Shown: positions 1-10,280, counted from the stretch's first letter. The stretch: 64,000 nucleotides of DNA from Planctomycetota bacterium (GCA_016713175.1 JADJPQ010000014.1:1-64000); one strand, 5' to 3'. Notes: generated from the letters alone by a model not told the origin. Made by a program: numbers and translations.

Positions 1-1
1 C

Positions 2-427
2 GCCGCGAACGCCCGGCTGCCCACCCGGGTCGAACGCGAGCCCGAAGCGATCTGGCAATGGCTCCGGCAGCAGCGACCGGACCTGATCTGCTTGTGCGGC
101 TGGTTGCGGCGGCTGCCGATCGAACACGACTTCCGCGATCGGGTGCTGAACATCCATCCGTCCCTGCTGCCGGCGTTCGGCGGCAAGGGCATGTTCGGCC
201 ACCACGTGCATGCGGCGGTGCTGGCGGCGGGTGCCAGCGAGTCGGGCTGCACGGTGCATGTGTGCACCGATGAATACGACCGCGGCCCGATCCTGGTGCA
301 GAAGCGCGTGCCGGTGCTGCCCGATGACGACGTCGACCGGCTGGCCGCGCGGGTGTTCGCCGCCGAGTGCGAGGCCTATCCGGAAGCGATCACCCGCTAC
401 TGGCAGCAACTCACCCCGACGCGCTGA
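2..427 (+). CDS. purN: Phosphoribosylglycinamide formyltransferase, 5'-truncated by the window edge
   Basis: This is the C-terminal part of the GART enzyme that transfers a formyl group from 10-formyltetrahydrofolate to GAR in purine synthesis. The frame is open from base 2, so the true start lies upstream. The folate and catalytic motif NIHPSLLP (the Asn and His of the E. coli triad) is followed by a GGKGMFG loop and by the TDEYDRGPIL motif that carries the catalytic Asp. About 141 of roughly 200 residues are present. It ends 20 bp from the convergent epimerase gene. Confidence 0.93.
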   Translation, partial: AANARLPTRVEREPEAIWQWLRQQRPDLICLCGWLRRLPIEHDFRDRVLNIHPSLLPAFGGKGMFGHHVHAAVLAAGASESGCTVHVCTDEYDRGPILVQKRVPVLPDDDVDRLAARVFAAECEAYPEAITRYWQQLTPTR

Positions 428-447
428 ACCGCCGCGCAATCGATCGT

Positions 448-1401
448 TCAGGGCTTGCCGATCTTCCGGCGGAAGTACTCGGTCGTCCGCCGCAGGCCTT
501 CCTCGAGCGGGATCTTCGGCTCCCAGCCGCCGAGCACGCGCCGCGCCTTGCCGATGTCGGGCCGGCGGACCTTCGGATCGTCCACCGGCAGCGGATGGAA
601 CACGAACGGCACGTTGGCGCCGGTCGCCTTCTTGATCGCGTCGCCGAACTGCAGGATCGTCATCTCGGCCGGGTTGCCGATGTTGACCGGCTCCTTCTCG
701 TCGCTGCGGAGCAGCCGCAGGATGCCCTCGACCAGATCGTCGACGTAGCAGAACGACCGGGTCTGCGAGCCATCGCCGAACACCGACATCGGCTCGCCGC
801 GCAGCGCCTGGCTCATGAACGCCGGCAGCACGCGACCGTCGTTGAGCCGCATCCGCGGGCCGTAGGTGTTGAAGATCCGGACGATCCGTGTCTGCACGCC
901 GTGCGTGCGCTGGTAGGCCATCGTGATGGCCTCGGCGAAGCGCTTGGCCTCGTCGTAGACGCCGCGCGGCCCGACCGGATTGACGTTGCCCCAGTAGTCC
1001 TCGCGCTGCGGGTGCACCAGCGGATCGCCGTAGACCTCGCTGGTCGACGCCAGCAGCAACCGCGCGTTCTTGGCCTTGGCCAGACCGAGCGCCTTGTGCG
1101 TGCCGAGCGCGCCGACCTTCAACGTCTGGATCGGCAGTTCGAGGTAGTCGATCGGGCTCGCCGGCGAGGCGAAGTGCAGGATGAAGTCGAGCCGGCCGGG
1201 CACATGCAGGAAGTTGGTGACATCCTGCTGGTGGAACACGAAATCCGGGTTGCCGAACAGGTGTTCGATGTTGGCCAACGCACCGGTGATCAGGTTGTCC
1301 ATCGCGATCACGGCGACGCCGTCGGCGAGCAGCCGTTCGCAGAGGTGCGAGCCGATGAATCCGGCTCCGCCGGTGACGAGGGCACGAGGCTTGTCGGTCA
1401 T
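448..1401 (-). CDS. UDP-glucuronate decarboxylase / NAD-dependent sugar epimerase
   Basis: The protein has 317 residues and belongs to the extended short-chain dehydrogenases. It has a Rossmann GGAGFIGS motif at residues 11-18, STSE at about 119-122 and the catalytic YDEAK (Tyr149, Lys153). The segments NTYGPRM and DDLVEGI are typical of UDP-xylose synthase, which oxidises and decarboxylates UDP-glucuronate to UDP-xylose. The ATG at 1401 was chosen because family similarity begins there; the frame is open further upstream without family-like sequence. It lies 10 bp after the upstream hypothetical gene and is probably the last gene of the acc-pfk operon. Specificity within the family is inferred. 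Confidence 0.88.
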   Translation of the reverse strand: MTDKPRALVTGGAGFIGSHLCERLLADGVAVIAMDNLITGALANIEHLFGNPDFVFHQQDVTNFLHVPGRLDFILHFASPASPIDYLELPIQTLKVGALGTHKALGLAKAKNARLLLASTSEVYGDPLVHPQREDYWGNVNPVGPRGVYDEAKRFAEAITMAYQRTHGVQTRIVRIFNTYGPRMRLNDGRVLPAFMSQALRGEPMSVFGDGSQTRSFCYVDDLVEGILRLLRSDEKEPVNIGNPAEMTILQFGDAIKKATGANVPFVFHPLPVDDPKVRRPDIGKARRVLGGWEPKIPLEEGLRRTTEYFRRKIGKP

Positions 1402-1411
1402 GATGTGGGTA

Positions 1412-2503
1412 TCAGTTGCCGGTCGGCGCGAACGGCGTGCCGAGCAGCGGGTCGAGATGCACGTTGCTGCCGGCAGGCAGCGTGAACTTCGCGCCGGACC
1501 AGACGACGCTGGCGCCATCGCGCTCGGCGGTGCAACGCAGCGCGGCACCGTCGCGCACCTGCGCGATCCCGTCGGTCACCAACGCGGCACCGTGCGTGGC
1601 GGCAGGCGGCGTCAGGAAGAACGTCACCTGGCGGCCCGGATCCAGCAGCACGTCGCCGAAGCGGCTCTGCCACAGCACCTGACGGCCACCGGCATGGAAG
1701 ATCGTCGCCCGCCCCGCGATCCAACCCGGTTCGTCGGCGCGCAAGAGCAGCAGGTCGGCAGCGCTCTGCGCCAGGGCCCCTTCGGCATCCTCCGGAATCA
1801 CCAGCGTGGAGCCATCCGGCAGCACGATCTCGTGCGTCCGGCCGGTGGCCGACAGGCGCAACCGCGTGAACGTCGGGATCTCGAGCCGTACCCGTTCGTC
1901 GGTCATCGCGGCGATCCGGACCCGGGTCGGGCCGACGGTCACCAACCGGCCACCGCCATGCAGCAGCAACTGGAACTCGCCGATGTGCCGGACCTCGATC
2001 TCGCTCTGCGGCGGCAGCACCCGGGTCTGATCCCAGTGGTACAACGGCACGAACGCCTCTTCGTCGGGACTCTTGAACCAGACGCGATCGGCATGCCGGA
2101 TCAGCACCGCGCGATCAGGCTTGTAGGTGCCATCGTCGACCTTGCCCCCGAGTCCGGCGATCAACCAGCCGGGCCATCCGGTCGCCGGCGGCGCCGGCGG
2201 CAACTGCGCCAGGCCACCGGCCGGCGGCGCCTGCCCCGTGCGCGGATACTGGCCGTAGCCAGGCAACGTGGACGGGAACAGCGGAAATCCCTGCAGCGCC
2301 GGGTCGGCGGGCAGCGTCCACTGGCTGCGCAGCGGATCCCGCAGATGCGCGTCATCCGGGGGCCGTTGCCCCGCGGGCAAACCACTGCCGGACGGCTGCT
2401 GGCCGGGTGCCGACGGTGGCGGCGTGATCTGGGCCGCGGCCGACAGGCACGCGACCGTGCCGGCAACCAGACTCACGGCGATGCGGACAGCGATGGCGTT
2501 CAC
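1412..2503 (-). CDS. Secreted protein of unknown function
   Basis: I do not recognise this family. The 363-residue product starts with a Sec-type signal peptide ending near ACLSAAAQ (about residue 25). A Pro/Gly-rich stretch follows to about residue 110, then a predicted beta-rich region with phrases such as [13 protein letters not shown] and [14 protein letters not shown], loosely like FecR-type domains. The GTG start overlaps the pfkA stop by four bases (GTGA), which suggests translational coupling. The role is unknown; it is probably periplasmic or surface-exposed. Confidence 0.75.
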   Translation of the reverse strand: MNAIAVRIAVSLVAGTVACLSAAAQITPPPSAPGQQPSGSGLPAGQRPPDDAHLRDPLRSQWTLPADPALQGFPLFPSTLPGYGQYPRTGQAPPAGGLAQLPPAPPATGWPGWLIAGLGGKVDDGTYKPDRAVLIRHADRVWFKSPDEEAFVPLYHWDQTRVLPPQSEIEVRHIGEFQLLLHGGGRLVTVGPTRVRIAAMTDERVRLEIPTFTRLRLSATGRTHEIVLPDGSTLVIPEDAEGALAQSAADLLLLRADEPGWIAGRATIFHAGGRQVLWQSRFGDVLLDPGRQVTFFLTPPAATHGAALVTDGIAQVRDGAALRCTAERDGASVVWSGAKFTLPAGSNVHLDPLLGTPFAPTGN

Positions 2504-3552
2504 GGGCTGCTGATCGGCAGGAAGAAGGACTCGTAACGGTCGAGGAACTGATCGGTCAGGGTCTTGCGCGCGGTGACCGCCTCCTGCAACGGCACATCGA
2601 CGATCTCACCGGCGCGCATGGCAGCCATGTATCCGAACTTCTTCTCCAAGACCAGTCGGGCCGCGCGGGCTCCGAGCCGCAGCGCGAAGATCCGGTCGAA
2701 CGCGATCGGCTTGCCGGCCCGTTGCAGGTGCCCGAGCACCAGATGCCGCGCTTCCCAGCCCAGCCGCTCCTGGATCAACCGGGCGATCTGTTCGGCCACG
2801 CCGCCGGTCCGATAGCAGCCGAACTCGTCCTTCTCCATCGACGACAGGCAACGTTCGCCGTCGAACAACCGGGCACCCTCGGCCACCGCGACGATCGCCG
2901 AGTTGCGGCCCGCCGTGCGCAACCGCGCCAGATTGGTGCACAGGTCGGCGATCTGCACCGGTCGCTCCGGCACCAGCACCGCTTCGGCTCCGGCGGCGAC
3001 GCCAGCGTAGGCCGTGATCCAGCCCGCGTGCCGGCCCATGCACTCGACCACCATCACCCGGCCGTGTGACTCCGCGGTGGAGCGCAGATCGTCCATCGCC
3101 CGCGTCGCGACTTCGACTGCCGAGAAGAACCCGAACGTGAAGTCGGTCGCCGACAGATCGTTGTCGATCGTCTTCGGCACGCCGACGACCGGCAGTTGCT
3201 GTTCGCGCCACAACCGGTCGGCCGCACCGAGGGTGCCTTCGCCGCCGATCGTCACCAGCACATCGAGCCGGTGCCGCGCGAAGGTCGCCAGCACCTTCGG
3301 CACGTCGCGCTCGGGCTTGCGGTACGGGTTGTCGCCGCTGCTGCCGAGCAGCGTGCCCCCCCAGACCAGCAGCCGCTGGAAGTCGGCATCGCCGAGATCG
3401 CGCGTGCGATCACCGATGATCCCGCGCCACCCGTCGGTGAAGCCGACCAACGTGGTCCCGGCCGCCAGCAGCCGCCGCGCCAGGCCGCAGATCGCCGCGT
3501 TCAGCCCCGGGGCGTCGCCACCCCCCGTCAACACTCCCACGCGCAACGTCAC
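2500..3552 (-). CDS. pfkA: 6-phosphofructokinase, group III type
   Basis: The enzyme phosphorylates fructose-6-phosphate in glycolysis. The 350-residue protein has the N-terminal TGGGDAPG motif, the phosphoryl-donor motif GGEGT (103-107) and the catalytic PKTIDND (126-132), followed by MGRHAGW. Gly106 at the position that discriminates donors suggests ATP rather than pyrophosphate, while Lys127 is typical of pyrophosphate-type and mixed group III enzymes. The GTG start overlaps the reconstructed stop of the upstream AmaP-like frame (GTGA), and the end overlaps the next gene, so it sits inside a coupled operon with accB and accC. Confidence 0.93.
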   Translation of the reverse strand: MTLRVGVLTGGGDAPGLNAAICGLARRLLAAGTTLVGFTDGWRGIIGDRTRDLGDADFQRLLVWGGTLLGSSGDNPYRKPERDVPKVLATFARHRLDVLVTIGGEGTLGAADRLWREQQLPVVGVPKTIDNDLSATDFTFGFFSAVEVATRAMDDLRSTAESHGRVMVVECMGRHAGWITAYAGVAAGAEAVLVPERPVQIADLCTNLARLRTAGRNSAIVAVAEGARLFDGERCLSSMEKDEFGCYRTGGVAEQIARLIQERLGWEARHLVLGHLQRAGKPIAFDRIFALRLGARAARLVLEKKFGYMAAMRAGEIVDVPLQEAVTARKTLTDQFLDRYESFFLPISSP

Positions 3553-4226
3553 GTTCGATTGCCCTCGTCGTCGTCGTCGATCGGATACTTCGGCCCGGTG
3601 AACGGCGGCCTTCGCCGGCGGCGGTTCAGCCTTCTTGTTCAGCTTGCTGGCAAAACCCTGGAACTTCTGCGGTCAACTCCACCTGGGTCCCATCGGTCGG
3701 CCGGGCCATGTCGCCGAAGCGATCCCGCAACACCTGCCGCAGGCGCTGGCTGGCGGTCAGGTTGTTGACCCCTTCGGCGCACTGGAACTGCCCGGTCACC
3801 AGCACCCGTTTGTGGGCCCGGGTGTCGACCTGCACCCGCAGGCGGGTGACCTCCGGCAACTGTTCGCCGGCGGCGCGCAACCCGGCCTCGAGCGCCTCGC
3901 GGGCGATCCGGACGGTGCCGGTCGGCGTGTCCGACAGCACATAGTTGCGCGGGGCCTGGGGACCCGGTCGGCGCACGAGCCAGGCGAAGTTGGTCAACAG
4001 CAGCACCAAGCCCACCGTCGCCAGCAAACCAAGCGATGCCGGTCGACAGTGGCACGACCGCGATCCGACCTTCCGGCAGCAGAGCCGCCGGCAGCAGCCC
4101 TGGATCGAAGCCGAGCAGGTTGGGCCGCACGAACAACACCAGGAACGCCGCCGCCGCGAAGTTGGCGATCGCCAGGTTCAGGACCAGCAGGAAGCGGCCG
4201 AACACGCTGCCCGGTTCGCGCGACAT
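3549..4226 (-). pseudogene. AmaP-like membrane-anchored Asp23-family protein, split by three +1 frameshifts
   Basis: The ATG at 4226 overlaps the accC stop (TGATG). The first frame gives a helix with NLAIANFAAAAF and then VVPLSTGIAW. Dropping one T near 4031 restores LLATVGLVLLLTNFAWL and an Asp23-like domain containing GTVRIAREALEAGL. Dropping one G near 3657 replaces an early stop with the path GFASKLNKKAEPP. Dropping one C near 3603 leads to FTGPKYPIDDDDE and a stop at 3549-3551 that overlaps the pfkA GTG. The repaired product has about 224 residues, with two membrane helices and a cytoplasmic domain, as in AmaP proteins. The breaks may be sequencing errors or real decay. Confidence 0.7.
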
Positions 4227-5572
4227 CAGCGCGGCGCGAAGTAGCGGTCGATGAAGCCGGTGTCGACCTCGCCCGATGCGAAGTCCGAGTGCTCGAGGAT
4301 CCGCAAGAACAGGCCGGCGGTCGTCTTGATGCCTTCGACGGTCAGTTCCTGCAGCGCGCGCCGCGCCACTTCGATCACCTGCTTGCGCGTGTGCCGGTGG
4401 ATGATCAGCTTGCCGACCATCGAGTCGTAGTGCGGCGGCACCGTGTAACCCTGGTAGACGTGGCTGTCCCAGCGGACCCCGGGGCCAGCCGGCGCGACGA
4501 AGGTATGGATCGTGCCAGGCGACGGCTTGAAGTTGTGGTCGGGATCCTCGGCGTTGATCCGGAACTCCATCGCGTGGCCGCGGATCTTGATGTCCTCCTG
4601 GCGGAACGACAACCGCTCGCCGGCCGCCACCCGGATCATCTCACGGATCAGATCGGTGTCGGTGACCTCTTCGGTGACCGGGTGCTCGACCTGGATGCGC
4701 GAGTTGATCTCGATGAAGTAGTAGTTCCTGTCCTTGTCGAGCAGGAACTCGACGGTGCCCGCCGAGTAGTAGTTGGCGGCGCGAGCCAGCCGCACCGCCG
4801 CCTCACCCATCGCCGCGCGCGTCTTGTCGTCGAGCACCGGACAGGGGCTCTCCTCCAGCAGCTTCTGGTGCCGCCGCTGCAGCGAGCAGTCGCGTTCGCC
4901 GAGGTGCACGATGTTGCCATGCGTGTCGCCGAGGATCTGGATCTCGACATGGCGTGGCTTCTCGATGTACTTCTCGAGGTAGACGGTCGAGTCCTTGAAC
5001 GCCTTCTCGGCTTCGGCCCGGGCCGAGTGGAAGCCGGTGACCAGGCTCGGCTCGTTGTGGGCGACTCGCATGCCGCGGCCACCGCCGCCGGCCGCGGCCT
5101 TGATCAGCACGGGGAAGCCGATCTTTCGGGCGATCGCCAGCGCTTCCTGTTCGTTGTCGATCGGCCCGTCGGAGCCGGGCACCGTCGGCACGCCGGCTTC
5201 CTTGGCCAGCCGCTTGGCCGCCACCTTGTCGCCGCACTGCGCGATCGCGCTCGGCGACGGGCCAATGAACTTGATGTTGCAGCTCTGGCAGACCTCGGCG
5301 AAGTGCTCGTTCTCGGACAGGAAGCCGTAGCCCGGGTGGATCGCCTCGACGTCGGCGATCTCGGCCGCAGCGATCAGCGCCGGGATGTTGAGGTAGCTTT
5401 CGGTGCTCGGCGCCGGCCCGATGCAGACGGTCTCGTCGGCATAGCGCAGGTGCAGCGAATCGCGGTCCGCCTCCGAGTAGACGGCGACGGTCTCGATGCC
5501 CAGATCCTTGCAGGCCCGCAGGATCCGCAGCGCGATCTCGCCGCGGTTGGCGATCAGGATGCGACTGAACAT
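4226..5572 (-). CDS. accC: Acetyl-CoA carboxylase, biotin carboxylase subunit
   Basis: This ATP-grasp enzyme carboxylates the biotin of AccB in the first step of fatty-acid synthesis. The 448 residues show the start [14 protein letters not shown], the glycine-rich ATP loop GGGGRGMR (162-169), and the active-site motif [10 protein letters not shown], in which Glu288, Asn290 and Arg292 match E. coli numbering. It begins 6 bp after accB and its stop overlaps the start of the AmaP-like gene by one base. No accA or accD lies in the window. Confidence 0.97.
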   Translation of the reverse strand: MFSRILIANRGEIALRILRACKDLGIETVAVYSEADRDSLHLRYADETVCIGPAPSTESYLNIPALIAAAEIADVEAIHPGYGFLSENEHFAEVCQSCNIKFIGPSPSAIAQCGDKVAAKRLAKEAGVPTVPGSDGPIDNEQEALAIARKIGFPVLIKAAAGGGGRGMRVAHNEPSLVTGFHSARAEAEKAFKDSTVYLEKYIEKPRHVEIQILGDTHGNIVHLGERDCSLQRRHQKLLEESPCPVLDDKTRAAMGEAAVRLARAANYYSAGTVEFLLDKDRNYYFIEINSRIQVEHPVTEEVTDTDLIREMIRVAAGERLSFRQEDIKIRGHAMEFRINAEDPDHNFKPSPGTIHTFVAPAGPGVRWDSHVYQGYTVPPHYDSMVGKLIIHRHTRKQVIEVARRALQELTVEGIKTTAGLFLRILEHSDFASGEVDTGFIDRYFAPR

Positions 5573-5578
5573 TCGCGG

Positions 5579-6121
5579 CTACCGGATCAGGAACAGGGGC
5601 TGCCCGAACTCGACCGGATCGCCGTTCTTGACCAGAACCTCGACGATCACGAACTCGTGTTCGGCCTTGATCTCGTTCATCACCTTCATCGCCTCGATGA
5701 TGCACAGCGTGCTGTCCGCCGACACCCGGTCGCCGGGCTTGACGAACGGCTCGGCGTCGGGGGATGCGGCGCGGTAGAACGTGCCCAGCATCGGCGACTT
5801 GTAGACCTCGCCCTGCGGCGCCCGGTCGGCCGCCGACGGCGCCGCCGGTGCGGTCGCCGGTGCCGCCACCAACGGCATGGCCGGCGCGGCGTGCAACGGG
5901 GCAGCGGTCGCGTAGGCCACGGCCTGAGGCTCCCGGCGACGGACGCGCCAGCGGGTGCCGGCCTCCTCCAGTTCGACCTCGACCACGTCCTTCTCGACCA
6001 TCACTTCGATCAGGCGCTGCAGCTGCGCGACCTTGTCGCCGGCAGCGGCGCCACCACGTCCAGAACTGCCACTTCCGGCTGCAGTCGACTTCTTGTTCGG
6101 CTTCTTGGGCTTTGCGGGCAT
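5579..6121 (-). CDS. accB: Biotin carboxyl carrier protein of acetyl-CoA carboxylase
   Basis: The product has 180 residues. The N-terminal half is a short basic stretch and a small helix-rich domain, followed by an Ala/Pro linker (about 72-100) and the C-terminal biotinyl domain. The biotinylation motif EAMKVMNE places the modified lysine at 146. The ATG at 6121 was chosen because it begins the conserved part and a GGAG sequence lies about 10 nt upstream. It is the first gene of the accB-accC-AmaP-pfkA run. Confidence 0.95.
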   Translation of the reverse strand: MPAKPKKPNKKSTAAGSGSSGRGGAAAGDKVAQLQRLIEVMVEKDVVEVELEEAGTRWRVRRREPQAVAYATAAPLHAAPAMPLVAAPATAPAAPSAADRAPQGEVYKSPMLGTFYRAASPDAEPFVKPGDRVSADSTLCIIEAMKVMNEIKAEHEFVIVEVLVKNGDPVEFGQPLFLIR

Positions 6122-6266
6122 GGTCGGGATTCTCCGGGGGCTGATGCGCGCCGGGGCGCAACAGCAGACGGCCAGCGGGTGTCGGTTTCCAGAGCCAACC
6201 CGCCGCCAGCATGGGTTCCCATGGTCCGCGCGGGCGAACGTTCGTTCGACCAGGCGCTCCCGCGGC

Positions 6267-6776
6267 TCAGGGAGCTTCCGGCAAGGCCCGATCCCAGACG
6301 CCCGACCGCCCGCCGGACTTGTGCACCAACTGCACGTGCTCGATCCGCGCCAGCCGACAGACACCCTTGACCATGTCGTACAGCGTCAGCGCCGCCACCG
6401 CCGCCGCGGTCATCGCTTCCATCTCGACTCCGGTCGGCGCGTTCGTCCGCGCCTCGGTGTGCACCGCGATCGCGTCCTCCCCGATCGCCGCGAAATCGAC
6501 TGCCACGTGGTTCAACGGCAACGGATGGCACAGCGGGATCAGCCGCGCCGTCTCCTTGCTGGCCTGGATGCCGGCGATCCGGGCCACCGCCAGCGCTTCA
6601 CCCTTCGGCAACCGGCCAGTCAACAGTTGTTCCCGCACCGCGGGAGTCAGCCGGACGAGCGCGGCAGCCTTGGCGATCCGGAGCGTGGCCGCCTTGTCGC
6701 CGACGTCGACCATCTGGGCACGACCGCCGGCATCGAGATGGGTCAGGCGAGGGGATGGCGTGTCGGTTTCGCTCAC
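6267..6776 (-). CDS. moaC: Cyclic pyranopterin monophosphate synthase (molybdenum cofactor)
   Basis: MoaC acts after MoaA to make cyclic pyranopterin monophosphate. The 169-residue protein has [15 protein letters not shown] at the N-terminus, the [10 protein letters not shown] motif, GVEMEAMTA and the terminal HKSGGRSG loop, all hallmarks of the family. The GTG at 6776 was taken as start because the frame further upstream has no MoaC-like sequence and the length then matches the usual 160 or so residues. It is divergent from the S41 protease gene. Confidence 0.93.
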   Translation of the reverse strand: MSETDTPSPRLTHLDAGGRAQMVDVGDKAATLRIAKAAALVRLTPAVREQLLTGRLPKGEALAVARIAGIQASKETARLIPLCHPLPLNHVAVDFAAIGEDAIAVHTEARTNAPTGVEMEAMTAAAVAALTLYDMVKGVCRLARIEHVQLVHKSGGRSGVWDRALPEAP

Positions 6777-6835
6777 CCTGCCTACGGGTACCCGCCCTGC
6801 CGAACACCCCAAGCGGCCAGTTGGTGACAATCTGG

Positions 6836-6866
6836 TTCTGGCATGGACGGTTTCCGATCGTATAGG
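6836..6866 (+). promoter_or_regulatory. Possible sigma70-type promoter for the S41 protease gene
   Basis: The divergent region 6777-7030 contains TATAGG at 6861-6866 with a weak TTCTGG at 6836-6841. The spacing (19 nt) is long and the -35 is poor. Nothing else in the 254 bp was recognised. Confidence 0.25.
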
Positions 6867-7030
6867 GTTGCCGGTCAGGCCGACGCTCCTAAGGAACGTC
6901 GCCTGGCCGGGCTGCGAACCGCAGGGTTTCGTTGACCTGGACCCGCGCCGCCGCCGATGACCTGATGCCAGAACGCACCTTTCGACGGCGCCGCTAGTCG
7001 CCGATGCCGCAACCACTTCCGGGAGTCCGC

Positions 7031-9358
7031 ATGTTCGTTTCCCTCCGGTCCCCCCTGGCCCTGGGCCTGCTGCTGTGCAGTTTCACCGCGGCGTTGCCGG
7101 GCCAGGAACTGATCGCCCGCGTCCAGACGCTGCTGACCCAGGCCGAAGCCGTCGGCATCGGCCATGCGTTCGACCTCGGCAACCAGATCGCCGACCTGGC
7201 CGACGCCAACACCGACCCGACCCGCGACGCGATCGTCCGCGCCGCCGAGGGCCTGGGCGCGGTCGGCAAGATCGCCGCCACGGTCGCGCTGCAGGGCCTG
7301 AAAGACGACGTCACCTACAGCAAGGACATCTTCGCGATGATCAAGCCGGTGGCCGAGTCGACGGATCCGGCCGTCCGCAGCTCGGCGATGGCGCTGCTCG
7401 GCGAGGAACGCTACTTCAACACCAAGATCCTGCCCGAGGTGCGCAAGATCCTGGACGCCAACTGCAAAGACGAACTGCAGCCGCCGCAAGTGCGCATCGA
7501 AGCGGCGCAGGCCCTGTGGCATGTCGGCACCAACGACCAGCGCGGCACCGCCAAGACGACGCTCCAGCAGTTCCTGCAGTCGACCGATCGGGACCTGCGG
7601 ATCCGCGGCGCGCTGGCGCTCGCCGAACTGAACACCGAGAGCGGCCCGGCGTTCGCGATCCTGCGCGACATCCAGCACGAGCCGAGCGACGCCGGCCGGC
7701 GGGCGCGGCTGTACATCAAGCGCGAGGAAGAACGCCGGGAATTCGAACGGCTGCTGGCGCGGGCGCTCGAAGCCAAGCCGGTGACCGGCGGCGGCGGCAA
7801 CCGCGAACCCGATGAGTACCGGGTGCTGACCGAACTGCGGCAGCGGATCCGCGCGCAGCACATCCAGGGCGCGCAGTTCACCGACCAGGAACTGATCGAA
7901 TTCGCCGCCAAGGGCCTGCTGCAGGGACTCGACCCGCACAGCACGTTCTTCACCAGCGACGAGTTCCAGAAGTTCTTCTTCGACCTGCGCCGCGAGTACG
8001 GCGGCATCGGCGCATTCGTCAACTTCGACCAGGACAACGACTTCGCGATCGTGCGGCCGATCTACTCCGGTCCGGCCTACGTCGCCGGACTGCGTTCGGG
8101 CGACAAGATCCTCGAGGTCGACGGTTGGGAGACCGCCGGCCACACCAGCGATGAGATCATCGCCCGGCTGAAAGGCCGCCCGGACACCAAGGTCGTGCTG
8201 AAGGTGTTCCGCCCCGGCTGGCAGGGCGCGCAGGACCTGACGATCAACCGGCAGCAGATCCACGTGCCGGCGGTCAACTCGGCGATGATTCCGGGCGAGA
8301 TCGGCTACATCGAGCTGATCAACTTCAGCGCCAACCTGGCCGAGGAGCTGGGCGGCGCGATCCGCAACCTGCAAAGCCAGGGCGCGAAGGGCCTGGTGCT
8401 CGACGTGCGCAACAACACCGGCGGCTTCCTGAACGAAGCCCGCGACGTCGTCGAACTGTTCGTCGAAGGCAGGAAGCTGGTCGTCTATACGCAAGGCCCG
8501 GCCGAGGACAAACGCGACTACCTGACCCGCAACCGCGCGATCACCAACCTGCCGCTGGCGGTGCTGACCAACAACTTCTCGGCGTCGGCGAGCGAGATCA
8601 CTGCCGGGGCGCTGCAGGAGCACAACCGCGCCGTGGTGATCGGCGAACGCAGCTACGGCAAGGGCAGCGTACAGAACATGATGCCGCTGTCGGTCGACCC
8701 GAGCGAAGAGTTCGAGGACCTGAACCAGGACAACGTCTGGCAGGAAGGCGAGCCGTACACCGATCGCAACCGCAACGGCAAGTTCGACGTCGGTGCGCAC
8801 ATCAAGCTGACGGTCGCCAAGTACTACCTGCCCAGCGGGCGCTGCCCGCATCGCGAGTTCGACAAGGAAGGCCGGATCGTCGATCCGGCGTGGGGCGTGA
8901 TCCCGGACAAGGAAATCGATCTGCTGGAGAACAAGCCCGAGGATGCCTGGAAGAACGCGGCAGTGTTCGCGCTGCTGCGCAAGGGCGTGTTCAAGGACTA
9001 CGTCAAGAAGCACCTGCCGGGCAACCCGCAGTTGTTCCAGCAACTCGCCGAGGGCGATGACGGCGACTTCTCGCGCTACCCGGAGTTCGACGCGTTCTAC
9101 AAGGGCCTCGACACCAAGTTGTCCGAAGACGACGTCCGCCGCTGGCTGCGCTACGAGGTCAGGGATCAGGTCGCCGACCTGCGCCGCGCGGTCTACCCGG
9201 GCGGCCGCGCGGTCGGGGATCCGCAGGAAGACGCCCAGCTGCAGGAAGCCGTGCGGCAACTGTTGCAGAAGCGCGGCGAGGACATCCGGACGGTCGCGGC
9301 CTACAAGAACGTGCTGAAGATCCAGTTCGGCGAAGAACCGCGGACCGGCGCCAAGTAG
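7031..9358 (+). CDS. Secreted S41-family (tail-specific) protease with HEAT-like N-terminus and PDZ domain
   Basis: The 775-residue protein starts with a signal peptide (cleavage near LPGQ, about residue 24). Residues 30-240 are Ala/Leu-rich helical repeats that resemble HEAT repeats. A PDZ domain follows (about 310-395, with GLRSGDKILEVDGW), then the S41 peptidase domain. In the SASASE motif the middle serine, Ser519, aligns with the Tsp nucleophile, and Lys544 of YGKGSVQ supplies the base. The ATG at 7031 is preferred over 7004 because GGGAG lies 5 nt upstream and the signal peptide begins there. It probably processes envelope proteins. Confidence 0.9.
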   Translation: MFVSLRSPLALGLLLCSFTAALPGQELIARVQTLLTQAEAVGIGHAFDLGNQIADLADANTDPTRDAIVRAAEGLGAVGKIAATVALQGLKDDVTYSKDIFAMIKPVAESTDPAVRSSAMALLGEERYFNTKILPEVRKILDANCKDELQPPQVRIEAAQALWHVGTNDQRGTAKTTLQQFLQSTDRDLRIRGALALAELNTESGPAFAILRDIQHEPSDAGRRARLYIKREEERREFERLLARALEAKPVTGGGGNREPDEYRVLTELRQRIRAQHIQGAQFTDQELIEFAAKGLLQGLDPHSTFFTSDEFQKFFFDLRREYGGIGAFVNFDQDNDFAIVRPIYSGPAYVAGLRSGDKILEVDGWETAGHTSDEIIARLKGRPDTKVVLKVFRPGWQGAQDLTINRQQIHVPAVNSAMIPGEIGYIELINFSANLAEELGGAIRNLQSQGAKGLVLDVRNNTGGFLNEARDVVELFVEGRKLVVYTQGPAEDKRDYLTRNRAITNLPLAVLTNNFSASASEITAGALQEHNRAVVIGERSYGKGSVQNMMPLSVDPSEEFEDLNQDNVWQEGEPYTDRNRNGKFDVGAHIKLTVAKYYLPSGRCPHREFDKEGRIVDPAWGVIPDKEIDLLENKPEDAWKNAAVFALLRKGVFKDYVKKHLPGNPQLFQQLAEGDDGDFSRYPEFDAFYKGLDTKLSEDDVRRWLRYEVRDQVADLRRAVYPGGRAVGDPQEDAQLQEAVRQLLQKRGEDIRTVAAYKNVLKIQFGEEPRTGAK

Positions 9359-9372
9359 CGCTCGGGCCGGCG

Positions 9373-10188
9373 CTACTCCGCCGCGGTCTCGCGCGAGTGC
9401 TTGCGCGACCGGGCGTGCGCGAAGCCGCGCTTGCCGCTGGCGAAGAACTCCAGGAACTCGCGGCCCGGGGCCGTGGTCCCGACTTCGCCACCTGCCAGCG
9501 CGGCAGCGGCCGCGGCGCGTAGATTGCCGCTGCCGAAATACACCGTCCGGAAGCAGCGCTTCAGATCGGCCAACACGTCGCCGACGAGCCCGCGACGCTT
9601 GAGGCCGATCAGGTTCAGCCCGCAGATGTCGTTGCGGTCGGCGGCGATGGCAAAGGGCGGCACGTCGTACGAGATCGCGGCATTGCCGGCGATCATCGAG
9701 CCCTGGCCGATCCGCACGAACTGATGGATGCCGGCACCGCCGCCGACGAAGGTGTGCGCGCCCACGTGCACATGTCCGGCGAACATCACGTTGTTGGCAG
9801 TGGTGACGAAGTCGCCGACCACGCAATCGTGGCCGACGTGGGTGTTCGCCATCAGGAAGCAGTCGTTGCCGATCACCGTGCAGCCGCCGGCCTTGCTCGG
9901 CCGATTCACGGTCACCGCTTCGCGCAACACACAACGCTCGCCGATGACGACCCGGCCACCGAGGGCCGCGGGATCCATCACCCGCATCTGCGCATCGCCG
10001 CCGACCACCGCGAAGCTGTCGACCAACACTGCCCGGCCCAGCTCGCAGCCCTCGCGGACGATCGCGTGTGCGCGTAGACGCGTGCCGGCCCCGAGCCGGA
10101 CGTTGGCACCGATCACGCAGAACTCGCCGACCTCGACCTGGTCACCGAGGATGGCGGTTGGGTGGATCGAAGCAGTCGGGTGGATCAT
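9373..10188 (-). CDS. lpxA: Acyl-ACP--UDP-N-acetylglucosamine O-acyltransferase
   Basis: LpxA performs the first step of lipid A synthesis. The 271 residues form left-handed beta-helix hexapeptide repeats. The motif NTHVGHDC carries the catalytic His (His120, equivalent to E. coli His125), and HQFVRIG and GLKRRG are family signatures near the C-terminal helices. The ATG at 10188 (MIHPTASIHP) is the conserved start. It follows uvrC on the same strand after 92 bp. Its presence indicates an outer membrane containing lipid A or a related glycolipid. Confidence 0.95.
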   Translation of the reverse strand: MIHPTASIHPTAILGDQVEVGEFCVIGANVRLGAGTRLRAHAIVREGCELGRAVLVDSFAVVGGDAQMRVMDPAALGGRVVIGERCVLREAVTVNRPSKAGGCTVIGNDCFLMANTHVGHDCVVGDFVTTANNVMFAGHVHVGAHTFVGGGAGIHQFVRIGQGSMIAGNAAISYDVPPFAIAADRNDICGLNLIGLKRRGLVGDVLADLKRCFRTVYFGSGNLRAAAAAALAGGEVGTTAPGREFLEFFASGKRGFAHARSRKHSRETAAE

Positions 10189-10280
10189 GGGCGAGTCGGC
10201 CAGCGACGGGCCGCGCATTGTGCGCCGTCGACCGCGCCGCGGATACCGCGCGCTGCGCAATCCGCGACCTCACCGGCCCG

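Noticed and set aside
3560..3576. Short GTC tandem repeat
   Set aside because: It encodes an Asp run at the C-terminus of the repaired AmaP-like protein and is not a separate microsatellite of interest.
3639..4020. Continuation of the first frame of the AmaP-like gene beyond the frameshift
   Set aside because: The sequence becomes Arg/Pro/Gly-rich and protein-unlike, while another frame carries the Asp23-like domain.
6235..6244. CGAACGTTCG palindrome upstream of accB, with GAACGTTC also at 63942-63949 near rplC
   Set aside because: Short palindromes of this kind are expected by chance in GC-rich DNA, and the two settings share nothing else.
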